Source: Amycolatopsis nigrescens CSC17Ta-90 (lineage in GTDB: Bacteria; Actinomycetota; Actinomycetes; Mycobacteriales; Pseudonocardiaceae). From it: 64,000 nucleotides of DNA. The notes under the pieces are model-generated. The model saw nothing but the letters and a program-made list of their open reading frames with translations. It was not told the origin of the DNA and searched no databases. This document shows positions 6,911 to 14,440 of the stretch, piece by piece. Both the position numbers and the translations under genes were made by a program. The stretch covers positions 4,836,157 to 4,900,156 of the forward strand of contig NZ_ARVW01000001.1 in NCBI RefSeq assembly GCF_000384315.1, given 5' to 3'. Position 1 is the stretch's first letter, and the number at the start of each line of letters is the position of its first letter.

Positions 6911-8394
6911 ACGGGCGTGGTTCTCAGTGGGTTGACCCGGCGCCGTTGGAGGTGTCCCGGCCTCGGCTGCCGTGGTGGACCCTGGCGCCGCGCTGGGTGA
7001 AGGTGGTGCTGTCCCCGGTCATCCTGACGTGGCTGGCGTGCTGGCTGCTGTTCCAACTCGGCCGGGTCCTGTTCCGCTATCCGCTGACGCTGGCGGTCGC
7101 GGTGCTGGCGGGGTGGGCTGATGCGCGGTTCGGGCATGGGCCGCTGGCGCTCGCCTTGGCCGGCATGGTGACGGGGCTGGCGGCGTGGTGGTGGCTGCAC
7201 CGTTCCTCGTTTATTCGGGTGGCGCTGCCTCGGGTGCGGACGGAGTACCGCCGGTTCTCGATCTACGCGTGCCAGTGGCGGACGGTGATGCGGCTGTCGG
7301 ACCTGGTGAAACGGGACCGTGGCAAGGAATACCGGCCTCGGCTGCGGTCGGTGCGGTCGGAGGGCTGGCGTGATCGAGTGCGGGTGAAGATGGTCAAGGG
7401 CCAGGCACCCGAGCAGTGGGACCTGCATGCCTCCGGGCTGGCGCACTCGTTCAAGGCCATGGCCTGCCGTGTCCGGGTCCGCAAGCCTGGTCACCTGGAA
7501 CTGGACTTCGTGCACCGTGATCCGCTGGCCCAGCCGATCTCGGCCCCGGCCTTGGCTGACGAGTCCGCTGCGGTGGATCTGAAGCGGGTCACCGTGGGCA
7601 GGCTGGAAAACGGCAAGCCGTGGCGGCTGCGGCTGCTCGGCACTCATGTTCTTGGCGTCGGTGTGTCCGGTGCGGGCAAGGGGTCGCTGCTGTGGTCGGT
7701 CGCTCGTGCGCTGGCTCCGGCGGTGAAGTCCGGGCTGGTGCGGCTGTATGGGATCGACCCGAAGGGCGGCATGGAACTCGGCCAGGCGCCCGGGGTGTTC
7801 CGCAAGATCGCCTTCGACAACGGGGAAACCGCTGTGGCCCTGCTCGAAGAGATCGCGGCCGAGGTGAAGAACCGCGCCCAGCGGTACCGGGGGTTCCTGC
7901 GTGCCTGGACGCCGAAGTCCGGGGACCCGTTCCTGGTCGTGGTGATTGACGAGTTGGCGGACCTGATCGCGTATCAGACCGACAAGAAGCTCAAGGAACG
8001 CGCGAACCTCGCCACCCAGGTCATTGCCAGTCAGGGGCGCGCTCCTGGGGTGTGTGTGCTCGGACTGCTGCAAGACCCCCGCAAGGAGGTCATCTCGTTC
8101 CGGAACCTGTTCTCCACCCGGGTTGCGATGCGGCTGGACGAGAAGGCTCAGGTGGACATGGTCCTGGGCGACGGTGTCCGGGAACGCGGCGCTGCGGCGC
8201 ACGAGATCTCCGAATACACCCCCGGTGTGGCGTTCGTGAAGGTCGACGGCAAACGCGAACCCGTACGCGGCCGGGCGTTCCACGTGTCCGATGAGGATTT
8301 GGACGAGCTGACCGCCTACGTCACGGGTGTTCCGGTCCACAGGGCAGACGTACTGCCCTTCCCCTCCGAGCGGGACGGAGGTACAGCGGCATGA
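6907..8394 (+). CDS. FtsK/SpoIIIE-type DNA translocase, conjugal transfer protein (TraSA/TraB-like)
   Basis: 495 residues. The N-terminal 100 residues contain two or three membrane segments (VILTWLACWLLF, LTLAVAVLAGW, LALALAGMVTGLAAWWWL). The C-terminal motor has Walker A GVSGAGKGS at residues 252-260 and Walker B VVVIDELADL ending at D348/E349. Later motifs include a QVIASQGRAPGV sensor region and VAMRLDEKAQ. Proteins of this kind form a hexameric pump that moves double-stranded element DNA into the recipient and are the only essential transfer protein of pSAM2-type elements. It lies in an overlapping run with the upstream ribbon gene (ATGA) and the next gene (ATGA). Confidence 0.93.
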   Translation: MNGRGSQWVDPAPLEVSRPRLPWWTLAPRWVKVVLSPVILTWLACWLLFQLGRVLFRYPLTLAVAVLAGWADARFGHGPLALALAGMVTGLAAWWWLHRSSFIRVALPRVRTEYRRFSIYACQWRTVMRLSDLVKRDRGKEYRPRLRSVRSEGWRDRVRVKMVKGQAPEQWDLHASGLAHSFKAMACRVRVRKPGHLELDFVHRDPLAQPISAPALADESAAVDLKRVTVGRLENGKPWRLRLLGTHVLGVGVSGAGKGSLLWSVARALAPAVKSGLVRLYGIDPKGGMELGQAPGVFRKIAFDNGETAVALLEEIAAEVKNRAQRYRGFLRAWTPKSGDPFLVVVIDELADLIAYQTDKKLKERANLATQVIASQGRAPGVCVLGLLQDPRKEVISFRNLFSTRVAMRLDEKAQVDMVLGDGVRERGAAAHEISEYTPGVAFVKVDGKREPVRGRAFHVSDEDLDELTAYVTGVPVHRADVLPFPSERDGGTAA

Positions 8395-8792
8395 GCACGC
8401 GCTACGACCTGATGCCCTACCTCGACGCGCTCCGGGAGCACCTGAAGCGTCATGACCTTCCGGCCCCAGTGGGGGTGCAGGTGACCACGTGGAAGGAACC
8501 GGTCGCGGTCGAGCTGCACGAAGTGACGGTGGCCGAAGTCGCCCGCGCGCTGCTGGCTTGGTCGAGCACGCTGGCCGGAGCGACCTTGACGGTGTGGCGG
8601 CCGCCCAACGGGCTTTCGGTGTATCTGACCATCGTCGGTCGGCTGCCTGGCGGGATTCCGGTGCACGTGTGGGGCTCGGTGTCCTACACCTTCAACCGGA
8701 AGCTCTTTCCGGACCTGCCAGCGGATACCGAGCAGGACGCTTCCGTAGCGATGCTGCGGCACTGGGTCCGCGCCGGAGAGGGGGCGGCCTGA
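8391..8792 (+). CDS. Hypothetical AICE protein between tra and rep
   Basis: 133 residues from ATG 8391, overlapping the translocase stop by 4 nt. The middle has alternating hydrophobic strands (VQVTTWKEPVAVELHEVTV, LTVWRPPNGLSVYLTIVGRL, VHVWGSVSYTF), suggesting a compact alpha/beta domain. No known family recognised. It ends one base into the rep start (TGATG), so translation is coupled to rep. Confidence 0.72.
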   Translation: MSTRYDLMPYLDALREHLKRHDLPAPVGVQVTTWKEPVAVELHEVTVAEVARALLAWSSTLAGATLTVWRPPNGLSVYLTIVGRLPGGIPVHVWGSVSYTFNRKLFPDLPADTEQDASVAMLRHWVRAGEGAA

Positions 8793-10447
8793 TGACCAGC
8801 ACCATGCCGGCCAAGTCCCTGCCGGTCGATGTTGGCGCGCAGTCTCGGGCGGAGCGGATGCGGTTGCCGCTGTCCAGCGATGTTGTGAAGGCAACCGCGG
8901 AGCAACACGGTGTTTGTGTCCGGCCGTTCACGATGGAGGTGGGCGACCCGGATACCGGTGAACTGCGGTTCGTCGCCGTGCCGTGCGGCTCCACCGTGGA
9001 ATCGGTGTGCGGGCCGTGCGCGAAGAAGGCCAAGGCACTTCGGCAGACCCAGTGCCGGGAAGGGTGGCACCTCTCCGAAGAGCCGGACTTCACCCCGGAA
9101 CCGCCGACAGCCGATCAGCGGGAGTTGATGACGTTCCGGGCCGACCTGGTGGCGACCTACCGCCAGGCGGTGACCGAAGGCGCAGACGCCGATATCGACG
9201 AGCTGCGCGACGAAATCCGGACCGTGGACGAAGAACTTCGGCAACTCGGCATGCGCGGCCGTCTGCCGTCCCCGGACCTGCCGGAAGGGCGGAAAGTTCC
9301 GAAGCGTTCCACCCGGCGGCGGCAGGAAGCACCGAACTTGCCGCGCCGGAAGGTGGCAAAGACGACGGTCGGGCGGGAGTTCGCCGGAAAGTTCCGGCCG
9401 TCCATGTTCGTCACGTTGACCTGTGACACCTACGGGCGGGTGCGGGAGGACGGCACCCCGATTGATCCGGCGACATACGACTACCGGCGGGCGGCACGTG
9501 ATGCGGTGCACTTCTCCGCCCTGGTGGACCGGTGGTGGCAGAACCTCCGCCGCGTCGTGGGCTTCGAGGTGCAGTACTTCGCGACCGTGGAACCGCAGAA
9601 GCGGGCTGCTCCGCACCTGCACACCGCGCTGCGCGGATCGGTGCCGCACGACGTCATCCGGCAAGTCACCGCTGCCACCTACCACCAAGTGTGGTGGCCC
9701 AGCCATGACCAGCTCATCTACACCGACCAGCTTCCCGTCTGGGACAGCAAGGCCGAAGGGTTCACCGACCCGAACACCCGTCAACCCTTGCTGAGCTGGG
9801 ATGACGCGGTGGAAGCCGTGGAAGAACCGGCGCACGTGGTCACCTTCGGGCGACAGGTGCACTCCAAGGGCATCCTCGGCGGTACGGAAGAAGCCGGGCG
9901 GCACATCGGGTACTTGACCAAGTACCTGACCAAATCCACCGGCGAAGTCGTGGAAGCGGCCAGCAACCGCCAGCGGGATCACCACGACCGGCTGCACGCG
10001 GAACTCTTGATTACCCCGTGTTCGCCCCGGTGCGCGGTCTGGCTGCTCTACGGCATCCAGCCCAAGGGCGCCACCTCGCGGACCACCCCCGGTCACTGCA
10101 AGGGCCGGGCACACCGCCGGACGACCTTGGGCTTGCCGGGGCGGCGGGTACTGGTGTCGCGGAAATGGTCCGGCAAGACCCTGGCAGACCACAAAGCCGA
10201 CCGGAAAACGTTCGTCCGGCAGGCGCTTGCCGCTGTCGGGATCGAGAAGCCCGCGGAAGACACGACGCGGTTGGTGTGGCGGAAGGTCAACTCCGGCGAC
10301 CCCCACGTGCCACCTCGGGCGCATCTGCTGATGCACGCCATCGCGGAACGGATCACCTGGAAGGCCGAGTACGACCGCGCCATGTTGGCCGCTCAAGGGC
10401 CGCCGGGCGAAGGTCCGGAAACTTCGGCAACTCCGCTAGCGGCCTGA
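8792..10447 (+). CDS. repSA: Replication initiator protein, RepSA type
   Basis: 551 residues. The rolling-circle (HUH) motifs are clear: FVTLTCDTYG at about 206-215, the metal-binding PHLHTALRG with H275 and H277, and a YLTKYLTK block with Y374/Y378 holding the candidate nicking tyrosine. Cysteine pairs (CGPCAKK at about 71, and CSPRC near the middle) suggest zinc binding. This is the actinobacterial AICE initiator family (pSAM2 RepSA), which nicks the origin of the excised circle. Start ATG 8792 overlaps the preceding stop. The double-strand origin is usually inside or next to rep; no origin could be picked out by eye. Confidence 0.9.
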   Translation: MTSTMPAKSLPVDVGAQSRAERMRLPLSSDVVKATAEQHGVCVRPFTMEVGDPDTGELRFVAVPCGSTVESVCGPCAKKAKALRQTQCREGWHLSEEPDFTPEPPTADQRELMTFRADLVATYRQAVTEGADADIDELRDEIRTVDEELRQLGMRGRLPSPDLPEGRKVPKRSTRRRQEAPNLPRRKVAKTTVGREFAGKFRPSMFVTLTCDTYGRVREDGTPIDPATYDYRRAARDAVHFSALVDRWWQNLRRVVGFEVQYFATVEPQKRAAPHLHTALRGSVPHDVIRQVTAATYHQVWWPSHDQLIYTDQLPVWDSKAEGFTDPNTRQPLLSWDDAVEAVEEPAHVVTFGRQVHSKGILGGTEEAGRHIGYLTKYLTKSTGEVVEAASNRQRDHHDRLHAELLITPCSPRCAVWLLYGIQPKGATSRTTPGHCKGRAHRRTTLGLPGRRVLVSRKWSGKTLADHKADRKTFVRQALAAVGIEKPAEDTTRLVWRKVNSGDPHVPPRAHLLMHAIAERITWKAEYDRAMLAAQGPPGEGPETSATPLAA

Positions 10448-10460
10448 CCAGGGGGAACAG

Positions 10461-10652
10461 ATGTACAACGGGAACAGCCTCGACCGGTTGTGGACGGCCG
10501 ACGACGTCTCGGCCTACCTCGGCGTGCCGGTGAAGACGCTCTACCAGTGGAAATGGCGCGGGGAAGGTCCGCCGGTCCGCAAAATCGGCCGGCACCTGCG
10601 CTACGACCCCGCCAAGCTCCGCGCCTGGCTCGACCAGGACGAGGCGGCCTGA
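10461..10652 (+). CDS. xis: Excisionase, MerR-like helix-turn-helix
   Basis: 63 residues: LWTADDVSAYLGVPVKTLYQWKWRGEGPPVRKIGRHLRYD is a winged helix-turn-helix of the excisionase/MerR class. AICE Xis proteins bend the attachment region and drive excision together with the integrase. It has a GGGGGA ribosome site and its stop overlaps the integrase ATG (TGATG), so the two are produced together, the standard xis-int layout. Confidence 0.92.
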   Translation: MYNGNSLDRLWTADDVSAYLGVPVKTLYQWKWRGEGPPVRKIGRHLRYDPAKLRAWLDQDEAA

Positions 10653-11893
10653 TGGGACACATCCAAGACCGCTGGTACCGGCCTGCCCTCGACCCGGAAA
10701 CCGACAAGGTCCTGCTCAACGGCAAGGGAAAGCCGGTCCTGGAGAAGACCGAACTGTACGGCGTGGGCATGCGGTACAAGGTCCGCTACCTCGACCCGGA
10801 GAGCAAAGAGCGCTCGAAGTCCTTCCCGGACAAGCAGAAGAAGCGCGCTGAAGACTTCCTGATCGAGATGGAGTCGGACAAGCGAGAGGGCAAGTACGTC
10901 GACCCTCAGGCAGGAAAGGTGCTCTTCAAGACTGTGGCGGAGCGCTGGGTCGATGCCCAGACCTTCGACTACACGACCCGGGAGCGCGTTAAGAGCCGGG
11001 TGGCGACTCACCTGGTGCCGTTCTTCTCCGGGAAGTCCATCGGGTCAATCAAGCCGAGCGACGTGCAGGCGTGGCTGCGGTGGCTCCAGGATCGGCAGGT
11101 CAGCGTGAACTCTCGGGTGCTGTACTTCACGCACCTGGTGTCGGTCCTGAGCTTCGCGCAGGAAGACAAGTTGATCATCGCCAACCCGGCGGTGTCGAAG
11201 AGCGTCACCCGGCCTCGCGAGGTGCGTGCGGCGGTTCAGCCGTGGTCAGCGGACCGGACTCGCGCGGTTGAACGGGAGCTGCCCAGGCGCTACCGCCCGG
11301 CCGTGCGGCTCCCGGCGGGACTGGGGCTGCGGTCGGGGGAAGTGTTCGGGTTCTCGCTCGACGACGTGGACCGGGAGCGCAACGTCGTGCGGGTGGAGCG
11401 GCAGGTCCGCCTGGTGCTCAACGCCCCGGTGTTCGCACCGCCGAAGCGAGGCAAGACGCGGGAGGTGCCGATCGGGGCCGCGCTGCTCGATGACCTGGAC
11501 CGGTACGCGGAGGAGTTTCCGCCGGTCGCGATCACCCTGCCCTGGATGCATCCGGACGGCGACCCGGTGACGGTCAACCTGCTCATGGTCAACGGCGAAG
11601 GCGGGCCGATCAGGCGGACCACCTTCCGCACGTTCACCTGGGTGCCCGCGCTGAAGCGGGCCGGGATCGAGCCGACTCGGGCGGATGGCTTGCATGCGCT
11701 GCGGCACCTGTACGCCTCGGTGCTGCTCGACGCGGGCGAGTCGATCAAGGCGTTGTCGGCCTTCCTCGGGCACGCCGATCCGGGCTTCACGCTGCGGGTG
11801 TACACGCACCTGCTGCCGACCAGCCACGAACGGACCCGCAACGCGGTCGATGCCTTCTTCGGGAACTCGCTGGACGGCCAGCTGGCGGCGTGA
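10652..11893 (+). CDS. int: Tyrosine site-specific integrase
   Basis: 413 residues. An N-terminal arm-binding part (about 25-85), a SAM-like core-binding domain (about 90-180), then the catalytic domain with R227 (GLRSGE), H348-x-x-R351 (HALRHLY), H374 (GHADPG) and nucleophile Y384 (RVYTHL). All catalytic residues are present, so the enzyme should be active. It lies 45 bp from attR with its 3' end towards the core site, the normal place for an AICE integrase. It recombines attP with a site at the 3' end of the hemolysin III gene. Confidence 0.95.
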   Translation: MGHIQDRWYRPALDPETDKVLLNGKGKPVLEKTELYGVGMRYKVRYLDPESKERSKSFPDKQKKRAEDFLIEMESDKREGKYVDPQAGKVLFKTVAERWVDAQTFDYTTRERVKSRVATHLVPFFSGKSIGSIKPSDVQAWLRWLQDRQVSVNSRVLYFTHLVSVLSFAQEDKLIIANPAVSKSVTRPREVRAAVQPWSADRTRAVERELPRRYRPAVRLPAGLGLRSGEVFGFSLDDVDRERNVVRVERQVRLVLNAPVFAPPKRGKTREVPIGAALLDDLDRYAEEFPPVAITLPWMHPDGDPVTVNLLMVNGEGGPIRRTTFRTFTWVPALKRAGIEPTRADGLHALRHLYASVLLDAGESIKALSAFLGHADPGFTLRVYTHLLPTSHERTRNAVDAFFGNSLDGQLAA

Positions 11894-11911
11894 CGGCCTG
11901 TGGACGGCCTG
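11892..11911 (+). repeat. Tandem GACGGCCTG pair, candidate right integrase arm sites
   Basis: GACGGCCTG at 11892-11900 and 11903-11911, 11 bp apart, the same word, orientation and period as at 1270-1289. The pair lies 27 bp inside the attR core and overlaps the int stop codon. Probable arm-type integrase or Xis binding sites. Confidence 0.6.
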
Positions 11912-11938
11912 GAGGGCGGTTGAGGGGGTAAAAGCCCA

Positions 11939-11970
11939 GCTAGGGGTACATGGCGAGCCAGATCGCGATG
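11939..11970. repeat. attR core repeat within the hemolysin III 3' end
   Basis: Identical to 1129-1160 over 32 bp. On the minus strand it encodes the last codons of hemolysin III, so integration rebuilds a full gene here. The first four bases of the gene overlap are CTAG, a palindrome that gives a TAG stop on both strands: for hemolysin III here, and for the SDR gene at attL. Confidence 0.93.
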
Positions 11971-12626
11971 TAGTGCGAAGCGGCGGCCAGGACCGTGCAG
12001 GCGTGGAAGAACTCGTGGTAGCCGAAGGTCTTCGGCCAGTGGTTGGGCCAGCGGACCGCGTAGAAGATCGCGCCGGCGGTGTAGAACAGGCCGCCGACCA
12101 GGAGGAGGACCAGGGCCCCGACGCCGGCGTGGGAGAGCAGTTCGGGCAGCACGAACACGGCGACCCAGCCGAGCGCGATGTAGATCGGCACGCCGAGCCA
12201 GCGTGGGGCGTGCGGCCAGAGCAGCTTCAGGGCGACCCCGCCCAGCGCGCCCACCCAGACCACGCCGAGCACGATGTAGCCGGTGGGCTGGGACATCGCG
12301 AGCAGGGTGAACGGGGTGTACGTGCCGGCGATGAACAGGAAGATCATCGAGTGGTCGGCGCGTTTCATCCACTTGTACGCCTTGGGGCTCCACAGGCGAC
12401 GGTGGTAGAGCGCGCTCACCCCGAACAGGCCGAGCACGGTGAGGCCGTAGATCGAGGTGGCCAGCGCGGCCGTACCGGACACTGTGGACGCGGCCAGCGA
12501 GATCAACGTCGCAGCGGCTGCAACTGAGCAGAAAAAGGACCAGAAGTGGATGTGCCCGCGGAGCCGGGGGCGGGTGTCCACCACGGGCGTCGGGCCGGAC
12601 GGCTGTGGTTCGGTACCTACGCTCAC
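11940..12626 (-). CDS. Hemolysin III family (PAQR-type) membrane protein
   Basis: 228 residues with seven predicted membrane helices. HlyIII/PAQR metal-binding signature residues are visible: SALYHRRLWSP near the first conserved His, then DHSMIFLFIAGTYTPF, and a C-terminal FGYHEFFHACTVLAAASHYIAIW with paired histidines. The family binds zinc; a ceramidase-like hydrolase activity is proposed for relatives, and the role in actinobacteria is unclear. GTG 12626 with GGGAG upstream is preferred over longer starts that would enter the divergent prenyl synthase gene. It equals Rv1085c by position. The 3' end is the attachment site of the element. Confidence 0.9.
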   Translation of the reverse strand: MSVGTEPQPSGPTPVVDTRPRLRGHIHFWSFFCSVAAAATLISLAASTVSGTAALATSIYGLTVLGLFGVSALYHRRLWSPKAYKWMKRADHSMIFLFIAGTYTPFTLLAMSQPTGYIVLGVVWVGALGGVALKLLWPHAPRWLGVPIYIALGWVAVFVLPELLSHAGVGALVLLLVGGLFYTAGAIFYAVRWPNHWPKTFGYHEFFHACTVLAAASHYIAIWLAMYP

Positions 12627-12712
12627 GTCTCCCAGGCTACGGGACCGTAGGCTCCGCGCCAGTGGCCGTGGCGCGGCCCACGGCCGGCGGCCGGTGCGTA
12701 CGCTGCCTCGAC

Positions 12713-13489
12713 GTGAGTCTTCGTCGTTTCGTCGCCGACATCGTGTACAGCGCATACAGCCGCAGGCTGATCCAGCAGGCCGCGGGCCGTCATCCCCGCC
12801 ATATCGCCGTCATCCTGGACGGAAACCGCAGGTGGGCCCGGGAGGCCGGGTTCGCCGACGTCGCCGACGGCCACCGCGCCGGGGCGAAGAAGATCGTCGA
12901 CTTCCTCGGCTGGTGCCGCGAGGCCGATGTCCAGTTCGTCACCTTGTGGATGTTGTCCACGGACAACCTCGGCCGCGCCTCCGAAGAGGTCGAGGCGTTG
13001 ATGGGCATCATCGCGGACGTGGTCGAGGAGCTGGCCGAACCTGACGCACAATGGCAGTTGCGGATTGTCGGTGCCCTCGATCTGATGCCGAAGGAGATCG
13101 CCGACCGGTTGACCGCCGCGGCCGAACGTACCGAAGGACGTAACGGTATGGAGGTCAATGTCGCTGTCGGGTACGGCGGCCGTCAGGAGATCACCGACGC
13201 GGTGCGAAAACTGCTCCATCAACACGCTGATGAGGGCACTTCAATTCAGGAACTGGCGAAGATGCTCGATGTGGACCACATTTCCGAGCATATGTACACC
13301 TCGGGGCAGCCGGATCCGGATCTGATTATCCGCACCTCGGGTGAGCAGCGGTTATCCGGTTTTCTGCTGTGGCAGTCGGCGCATTCCGAGTTCTGGTTCA
13401 ACGAGGCCTATTGGCCCGCCTTCCGCCGGGTGGACTTCCTCCGCGCGCTGCGCGACTACGCGGTCCGGCACCGGCGCTTCGGGTCCTGA
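12713..13489 (+). CDS. uppS: Isoprenyl transferase, short-chain Z-prenyl diphosphate synthase type
   Basis: 258 residues. The cis-prenyltransferase signatures are IAVILDGNRRWAR with the catalytic Asp, FVTLWMLSTDN, VAVGYGGRQEI, and the C-terminal DLIIRTSGEQRLSGFLLWQ and EFWF motifs. Length and divergent pairing with hemolysin III match Rv1086, a Z,E-farnesyl diphosphate synthase that supplies decaprenyl phosphate synthesis; a longer-product undecaprenyl synthase is the alternative. GTG 12713 gives the family length. A 15-bp terminator follows the stop. Confidence 0.92.
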   Translation: MSLRRFVADIVYSAYSRRLIQQAAGRHPRHIAVILDGNRRWAREAGFADVADGHRAGAKKIVDFLGWCREADVQFVTLWMLSTDNLGRASEEVEALMGIIADVVEELAEPDAQWQLRIVGALDLMPKEIADRLTAAAERTEGRNGMEVNVAVGYGGRQEITDAVRKLLHQHADEGTSIQELAKMLDVDHISEHMYTSGQPDPDLIIRTSGEQRLSGFLLWQSAHSEFWFNEAYWPAFRRVDFLRALRDYAVRHRRFGS

Positions 13490-13494
13490 GCAAG

Positions 13495-13531
13495 CCGAAG
13501 GGCCCGGAACCAGACATTCCGGGCCCTTCGG
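13495..13531. terminator. Bidirectional terminator between uppS and the secreted-protein gene
   Basis: A perfect 15-bp stem, CCGAAGGGCCCGGAA at 13495-13509 and its complement at 13517-13531, with a 7-nt loop. It sits between two convergent genes. No T-tract follows, as is usual for actinobacterial terminators. Confidence 0.85.
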
Positions 13532-13541
13532 TCAGGTTGGG

Positions 13542-13808
13542 CTACCCGCCGGTGTGCGACGCGTTGTCGAGGATGTTCTGCGGGGTCTGAATGATGCCGA
13601 CGTAGGCGCCCGCGACCAGGGAGGCAGCGCCGTAGCCGAGGGCGCCGCCGCCCTCGATGAACTGGTGGTAGGCCTCGGAGAAGGTCACGTAACCCTTGTC
13701 GTCGCCGTGGCTCGAGCTGGGGGAGTCCATGGGCGAAGCGAACGCGGTGCCGCCGATCATCATCAGCCCTGCCACCGTGGCGGTCACGAAACCAGCCTTC
13801 TTCAGCAC
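13542..13808 (-). CDS. Small secreted protein
   Basis: 88 residues with a classic signal peptide (KKAGFVTATVAGLMMIGGTAFA, cleavage near AFA-SP). The mature part of about 60 residues is acidic at first, then has a glycine/alanine-rich hydrophobic stretch (EGGGALGYGAASLVAGAYVGII). GTG 13808 with TAGGAG 8 nt upstream is chosen. An in-frame ATG at 13877 with its own AGGGAG would add 23 residues. No family recognised. A hydrophobic helix in the mature protein suggests attachment to the cell surface or assembly. Confidence 0.75.
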   Translation of the reverse strand: MLKKAGFVTATVAGLMMIGGTAFASPMDSPSSSHGDDKGYVTFSEAYHQFIEGGGALGYGAASLVAGAYVGIIQTPQNILDNASHTGG

Positions 13809-14440
13809 TATGCACACTCCTAGATAGAGAATGGGAATCCGGGGCCACCGTGGGTTCCGGTGTGTCCCGCGAGCCATAAATTACTCCCTATAAGTTCGCT
13901 GTGATCCCCTCGTGACCCCATTGTGTGAGCCCTAAAAGCATTCCGTCACCCGGTCTGGCGACGCTTGCCCGGATGACACTGCGCGGATTCCGGCGACCTG
14001 CTATACGCCGTTTTCTGGTAAGTGCGAGTAAGGAGCTGTCGCCCGATCGAGGGTCGATACGCGGCCGGGCGTTCCCAAATGGTGTGAGTGATCACTCAGG
14101 GTAAATGCGTCAAGTTTCGCGACCGTGTGTCGGTGGCCCGCGACTGACGGTGAGATGACGAATCGGCGAATCACCCGTGTAGCTGCCTGCACGATCGGCA
14201 TAACGCAGGTAGCTTCCGATAGTGATGGTGCGCGATCCCGTGCGGACCATCACGGGAGGCCCTGGTCGTGGCTGTGGTTGAGGGAACGGTGCAACCGTTC
14301 ACGAAACGCGCGAGGGGGCCGGCACCCGGCCCTCGTGGCCACGCGAGTTGACGCACCGGCGTCAGCCAGAGTGGACCAGCCAGGGTTGCCCGGCCCAGCG
14401 AGTGCGGGCGTGGTGCCACGCCCACGAGGGAGATGCCGTC
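13809..14440 (+). promoter_or_regulatory. Long structured leader upstream of phoH2
   Basis: About 630 bases without a gene. The half next to phoH2 is packed with stems: AGCTGCCTGC (14181-14190) with 14205-14214 (one wobble, 14-nt loop); GTGATGGT (14222-14229) with 14246-14253; GAACGGT (14284-14290) with 14294-14300; CGAGGG (14311-14316) with 14330-14335, extended inside by CCGG; and GGGCGTGG (14406-14413) with 14416-14423, just before the ribosome site. The number and regular order of stems suggest a structured 5' UTR or cis-regulatory RNA. I do not recognise it as a known riboswitch class. Confidence 0.5.

Larger units (their letters stand above)
1129..11970 (+). mobile_element. Integrated AICE-type conjugative element (pSAM2-like)
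   Basis: The element is defined by identical 32-bp repeats at 1129-1160 and 11939-11970; one repeat unit plus the interior is 10,810 bp. It contains the hallmark AICE genes: tyrosine integrase, excisionase, RepSA-type replication initiator, FtsK/SpoIIIE-like translocase, pra-like activator and a GntR repressor. In this family the FtsK-like protein moves double-stranded DNA between mycelial cells and the element replicates transiently by rolling circle after excision. The host gene is hemolysin III, not a tRNA. All core genes look intact, so it may still be active. The region at 1735-3150 is much more AT-rich than everything around it and is probably later cargo. I see no Pif (Nudix) gene and no obvious SpdB spread gene. 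Confidence 0.93.

Noticed and set aside
6598..8340. Long minus-strand frame opposite the AICE translocase gene
   Set aside because: Low-complexity His/Arg/Pro composition and no motif; the plus strand encodes a complete FtsK-like ATPase.
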